From NCBI GenBank assembly GCA_016783105.1, contig JADHXF010000066.1, positions 1 through 8,198 on the forward strand: DNA of 8,198 nucleotides, read 5' to 3'. The position numbers and the translations under genes are program-made. Of this stretch, positions 5,820-8,198 are shown piece after piece. Each line of letters starts with the position of its first letter. Position 1 is the stretch's first letter. This stretch comes from Dehalococcoidales bacterium. GTDB lineage: Bacteria; Chloroflexota; Dehalococcoidia; Dehalococcoidales; RBG-16-60-22. The notes beneath the pieces are model-generated. The model was given only the letters and a program-made list of their open reading frames with translations, did not search any database and was not told where the DNA came from.

Positions 5820-6638
5820 ATGGGAGAACGTCTCAAAGATAGGGTAGCTATCATTACCGGAGCTGGTGCCATCGGCCCCGGTATGGGCAATGGCAAGGCA
5901 ACCGCCGTTCTCTTTGCCCGAGAGGGCGCCAGGGTCATGGCGGTTGATATTAACCCTGAAGCTGCCGAGGAAACTAAAAAAATGATTGACCAGGAAGGCG
6001 GCGAGTGCATCACCTTCCAGGCTGATGTCTCTCAAGCGAACGACTGCCGGAAGATGGTCGAGACCTGTATCGATAAATTCGGGCGACTGGACATCCTTGA
6101 CAACAACGTAGCACTGGGCTCGCACGGCGGTCCGGTGGAAATCAGCGAGGAGACCTGGGACCGTGTCATGAACGTGAACGTGAAAAGCATGTTCCTCACC
6201 TGCAAATACGCCCTGCCTCACATGGAGAAGCAGGGCAGCGGCGTCATCATCAATATCGCTTCCATCGCTGCGCTAAGGGCGCAGCCATCGTCTTTGCTCG
6301 CCTATTCTGTCTCCAAGGCAGGCGTCATTGCCCTTACCCGAGAGGTGGCCATCCAGTACGCCGCCAAAGGTATACGGTGCAACGTTATCCTGCCCGGACT
6401 GATGAAGACGCCACGAGTGGAACGCTACTATAAAGGTGTCTGGGGCAGCAACGTTGAGGAAATGTGGCAGCGGCGCGACGCCATGTCCCCCACCGGGAAG
6501 CAGGGTGAGCCCTGGGATATTGCCTACGCCGCGCTGTTTCTTGCCTCCGATGATTCGAAGTACGTTACTGGAACCACACTGCTCGTGGACGGTGGCCTGT
6601 GCGGGACGATGAGAACCTGGTCACCGGAAGCGAAATAG
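5820..6638 (+). CDS. short-chain dehydrogenase/reductase, paralogue 1
   Basis: Classical-type SDR oxidoreductase of 272 residues that interconverts a hydroxyl and a carbonyl group on an unidentified substrate. The catalytic tetrad is Asn120, Ser148, Tyr162 and Lys166 (YSVSK). The cofactor loop is TGAG, four residues, then GMGNGKA (13-26), longer than the usual TGxxxGIG. Asp43 after the second strand (VMAVDIN) indicates NAD preference. LDNNVALG (93-100) replaces the usual NNAG, with Ala where the two sister genes keep Gly. The C-terminus has the usual LASDDSKYVTGTTLLVDGG segment (241-259). A very good Shine-Dalgarno, GGAGGTGA, lies at 5809-5816. It follows the MDR gene by 68 nt with no terminator and is probably co-transcribed. 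It is about 76% identical by eye to the next gene product. The SDR class is certain, the substrate is not. Confidence 0.92.
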   Translation: MGERLKDRVAIITGAGAIGPGMGNGKATAVLFAREGARVMAVDINPEAAEETKKMIDQEGGECITFQADVSQANDCRKMVETCIDKFGRLDILDNNVALGSHGGPVEISEETWDRVMNVNVKSMFLTCKYALPHMEKQGSGVIINIASIAALRAQPSSLLAYSVSKAGVIALTREVAIQYAAKGIRCNVILPGLMKTPRVERYYKGVWGSNVEEMWQRRDAMSPTGKQGEPWDIAYAALFLASDDSKYVTGTTLLVDGGLCGTMRTWSPEAK

Positions 6639-6671
6639 ACATTTATACACCGATAGAAAAGGAGAATAAAG

Positions 6672-7493
6672 ATGGGAGAACGTCTTAAAGATAGGGTGGC
6701 CATTGTTACCGGCGCGGGTTCCATCATGGCCGGTACGGGCAACGGCAAGGCGACCGCTATCGTCTTCGCGCGGGAAGGCGCCAGAATCATGGCCGCTGAC
6801 TATAAACTCGAGGCCGCCGAGGAAACGAAAAAGCTGATTGAGCAGGAAGGTGGCGAGTGCATCACTTTCCATTCCGATGTCTCCAAAGCGAGCGACTGTC
6901 AGAAAATGATCGAGACCTGCATTCAGAAGTTCGGCCGGGTCGACATTCTGCACAATAACGTGGGTATGGGCGGCTACGGGGGGCCGGTAGAGCTGTCGGA
7001 GGAAATCTGGGACAAGACCATGGCAATCAACCTGAAAAGCATGTTCCTTACCTGTAAATACGCCCTGCCCTACATGGAAAAACAGGGTAACGGTGTCATC
7101 ATCAACATTTCCTCACTCAGTGCCATCAGGTGCCAGCCGGCACCAGCGCTTGCCTACTCCGTCTCCAAAGCCGGGGTAATCGCCCTCACGCGGGAGGTGG
7201 CCATTCAATATGCCGCCAAGGGTATCCGCTGCAACGCCATTCTGCCCGGGATGATGAAGACGCCGATGGTCGAGTACTATAACCCGGATGCTTACGGCGA
7301 CGGCAGCGTGGAGTTGATGTGGCAGCGGCGTGATGCCATGTGTCCCACCGGCAAGCAGGGTGAATCGTGGGATGTGGCCTACGCTGCCCTGTTCCTCGCT
7401 TCCGATGATTCGAAATACCTGACCGGAACGACCCTGCTGGTTGACGGCGGTCTCGCTCAAACCCAGAGGTCGTGGCCGTCCGAAAAGAAATAG
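6672..7493 (+). CDS. short-chain dehydrogenase/reductase, paralogue 2
   Basis: Second SDR of the array, 273 residues, about 76% identical to paralogue 1. Its tetrad is Asn120, Ser148, Tyr162 and Lys166. The cofactor loop TGAG-SIMA-GTGNGKA keeps the expanded form, and Asp43 (AADYK) again points to NAD. HNNVGMGG (94-101) keeps the glycine that paralogue 1 lacks. Differences from its neighbours concentrate in the substrate-pocket regions: residues 149-160 just before the catalytic Tyr, and the mobile lid after LPGMMKTP (191-198), with EYYNPDAYGDGS at 201-212. This suggests the copies differ in substrate rather than in chemistry. AAAAGGAG precedes the ATG, 33 nt after the previous stop, so polycistronic expression is likely. 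Confidence 0.92.
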   Translation: MGERLKDRVAIVTGAGSIMAGTGNGKATAIVFAREGARIMAADYKLEAAEETKKLIEQEGGECITFHSDVSKASDCQKMIETCIQKFGRVDILHNNVGMGGYGGPVELSEEIWDKTMAINLKSMFLTCKYALPYMEKQGNGVIINISSLSAIRCQPAPALAYSVSKAGVIALTREVAIQYAAKGIRCNAILPGMMKTPMVEYYNPDAYGDGSVELMWQRRDAMCPTGKQGESWDVAYAALFLASDDSKYLTGTTLLVDGGLAQTQRSWPSEKK

Positions 7494-7512
7494 AGAGCGG
7501 GAGGATTTAACC

Positions 7513-8198
7513 ATGGGAGAGAGATTGAAAGGTAAAATAGCCATCGTTACCGGAGCCGGTTCCGTGCTTCCCGGTATAGGCAACGGCAAAGCGACGGCTA
7601 TCGTCTTCGCGCGGGAAGGCGCCAGGGTAATAGCGATTGATTATAATCTTAAGGCCGCCGAGGAAACCAAAAAAATGGTTGACCAGGAAGGCGGCGAATG
7701 CATCACCTTCCAGGCCGACGTTTCTCAAGCGAAAGACTGTCAGAAAATGGTCGAGACCTGCCTTCAGAAATTCGGCCGTATTGACATCCTGCACAATAAC
7801 GTGGGCATCGGGCAGTGGGGTGGTGTTGTTGAGACCGAGGAAGAGACCTGGGACAAGGTGATGACGGTAAATGTGAAGAGCATGTTCCTCACCTGCAAGT
7901 ATGTCATCCCCCAAATGTTGAAGCAGGGAGGAGGCTCCATCACCAATATCGCCTCGGTGGGGGGCATCCGGTTCACCCTGGCAAACTGCGCCTACGCATC
8001 CTCGAAGTCGGCGATAATCGCCTTAACCAGGGACATAGCTCTGGAATATGCCGCCAAAGGCATACGCTGCAATGTTATCCTGCCCGGGCTGATGAAGACG
8101 CCTCAGGCTGAGTACTACAACAAGGACGCCTGGGCGGGGGGCAATATAGAAGAAATGTGGCGCCGCCGCGACGCCATGAGCCCCATGGGCCGGCAGGG
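7513..8198 (+). CDS. short-chain dehydrogenase/reductase, paralogue 3 (cut by window end)
   Basis: Third SDR of the array. The frame from ATG at 7513 (GGGAGGA at 7499-7505, 7 nt upstream) stays open for 228 codons to the window edge. About 45 C-terminal residues, including the VDGG segment, should lie beyond it. The cofactor loop is TGAG-SVLP-GIGNGKA, and Asp43 (AIDYN) indicates NAD. Catalytic residues are Asn120, Ser148, Tyr161 and Lys165 (YASSK). The Ser-Tyr spacing is one shorter than in the other two copies, and the stretch before Tyr (RFTLANCA) is different, so its pocket is probably the most divergent. It starts 19 nt after paralogue 2 ends, a typical operon spacing. Nothing suggests a broken gene within the visible part. 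Confidence 0.9.
   Translation, partial: MGERLKGKIAIVTGAGSVLPGIGNGKATAIVFAREGARVIAIDYNLKAAEETKKMVDQEGGECITFQADVSQAKDCQKMVETCLQKFGRIDILHNNVGIGQWGGVVETEEETWDKVMTVNVKSMFLTCKYVIPQMLKQGGGSITNIASVGGIRFTLANCAYASSKSAIIALTRDIALEYAAKGIRCNVILPGLMKTPQAEYYNKDAWAGGNIEEMWRRRDAMSPMGRQ

Noticed and set aside
1..8198. Mobile elements, tRNA, rRNA, attachment sites, defence genes
   Set aside because: I found no transposase, integrase, terminal repeats, tRNA-like cloverleaf or defence motif. The window is metabolic and transport DNA.

Overview
The window is ordinary bacterial DNA with every recognisable gene on the + strand. It holds a complete TRAP transporter operon followed by a string of NAD-type dehydrogenase genes, and both ends of the window cut through genes. 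The substrate-binding protein is a lipoprotein whose lipidated cysteine is followed by a long Ala-Pro repeat. That feature, together with dense MDR/SDR paralogy, moderate GC and frequent TTG starts, suggests Chloroflexota, perhaps a Dehalococcoidia or SAR202-like lineage. This placement is an inference from style, since the window carries no rRNA or other phylogenetic marker.

Layout. Positions 1-221 are the C-terminal end of a PPC/DUF296 domain protein. Positions 222-491 form a regulatory gap with a good sigma70-type promoter (296-325) and a perfect 12-bp palindrome (334-345) at the expected transcription start, which looks like an operator. Positions 492-3557 encode the three TRAP subunits: lipoprotein DctP, four-helix DctQ and large permease DctM. 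A strong hairpin separates dctP from dctQ, and dctQ overlaps dctM by 8 nt. Positions 3603-4471 hold two adjacent genes for small soluble proteins of about 138 residues. They are roughly 60% identical to each other and their function is unknown to me. A Rho-independent terminator (4614-4661) then closes the unit.

A second gene group starts at 4720. It encodes a zinc-dependent medium-chain dehydrogenase of the threonine/sorbitol dehydrogenase type. Three consecutive short-chain dehydrogenase (SDR) paralogues follow, the third cut by the window end. All three begin MGERLK and share an expanded glycine-rich cofactor loop and the full Asn-Ser-Tyr-Lys catalytic set.

How the genes may work together (inference): the TRAP system imports an organic anion or polar hydroxylated compound. 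The MDR and SDR enzymes would then oxidise its hydroxyl groups, or those of its breakdown products, with NAD. The permease subunits resemble the mannitol/chloroaromatic (FcbT-like) branch of TRAP systems, but the substrate cannot be read from the sequence. The least explained part of the window is the pair of small paralogous proteins in the transporter operon.
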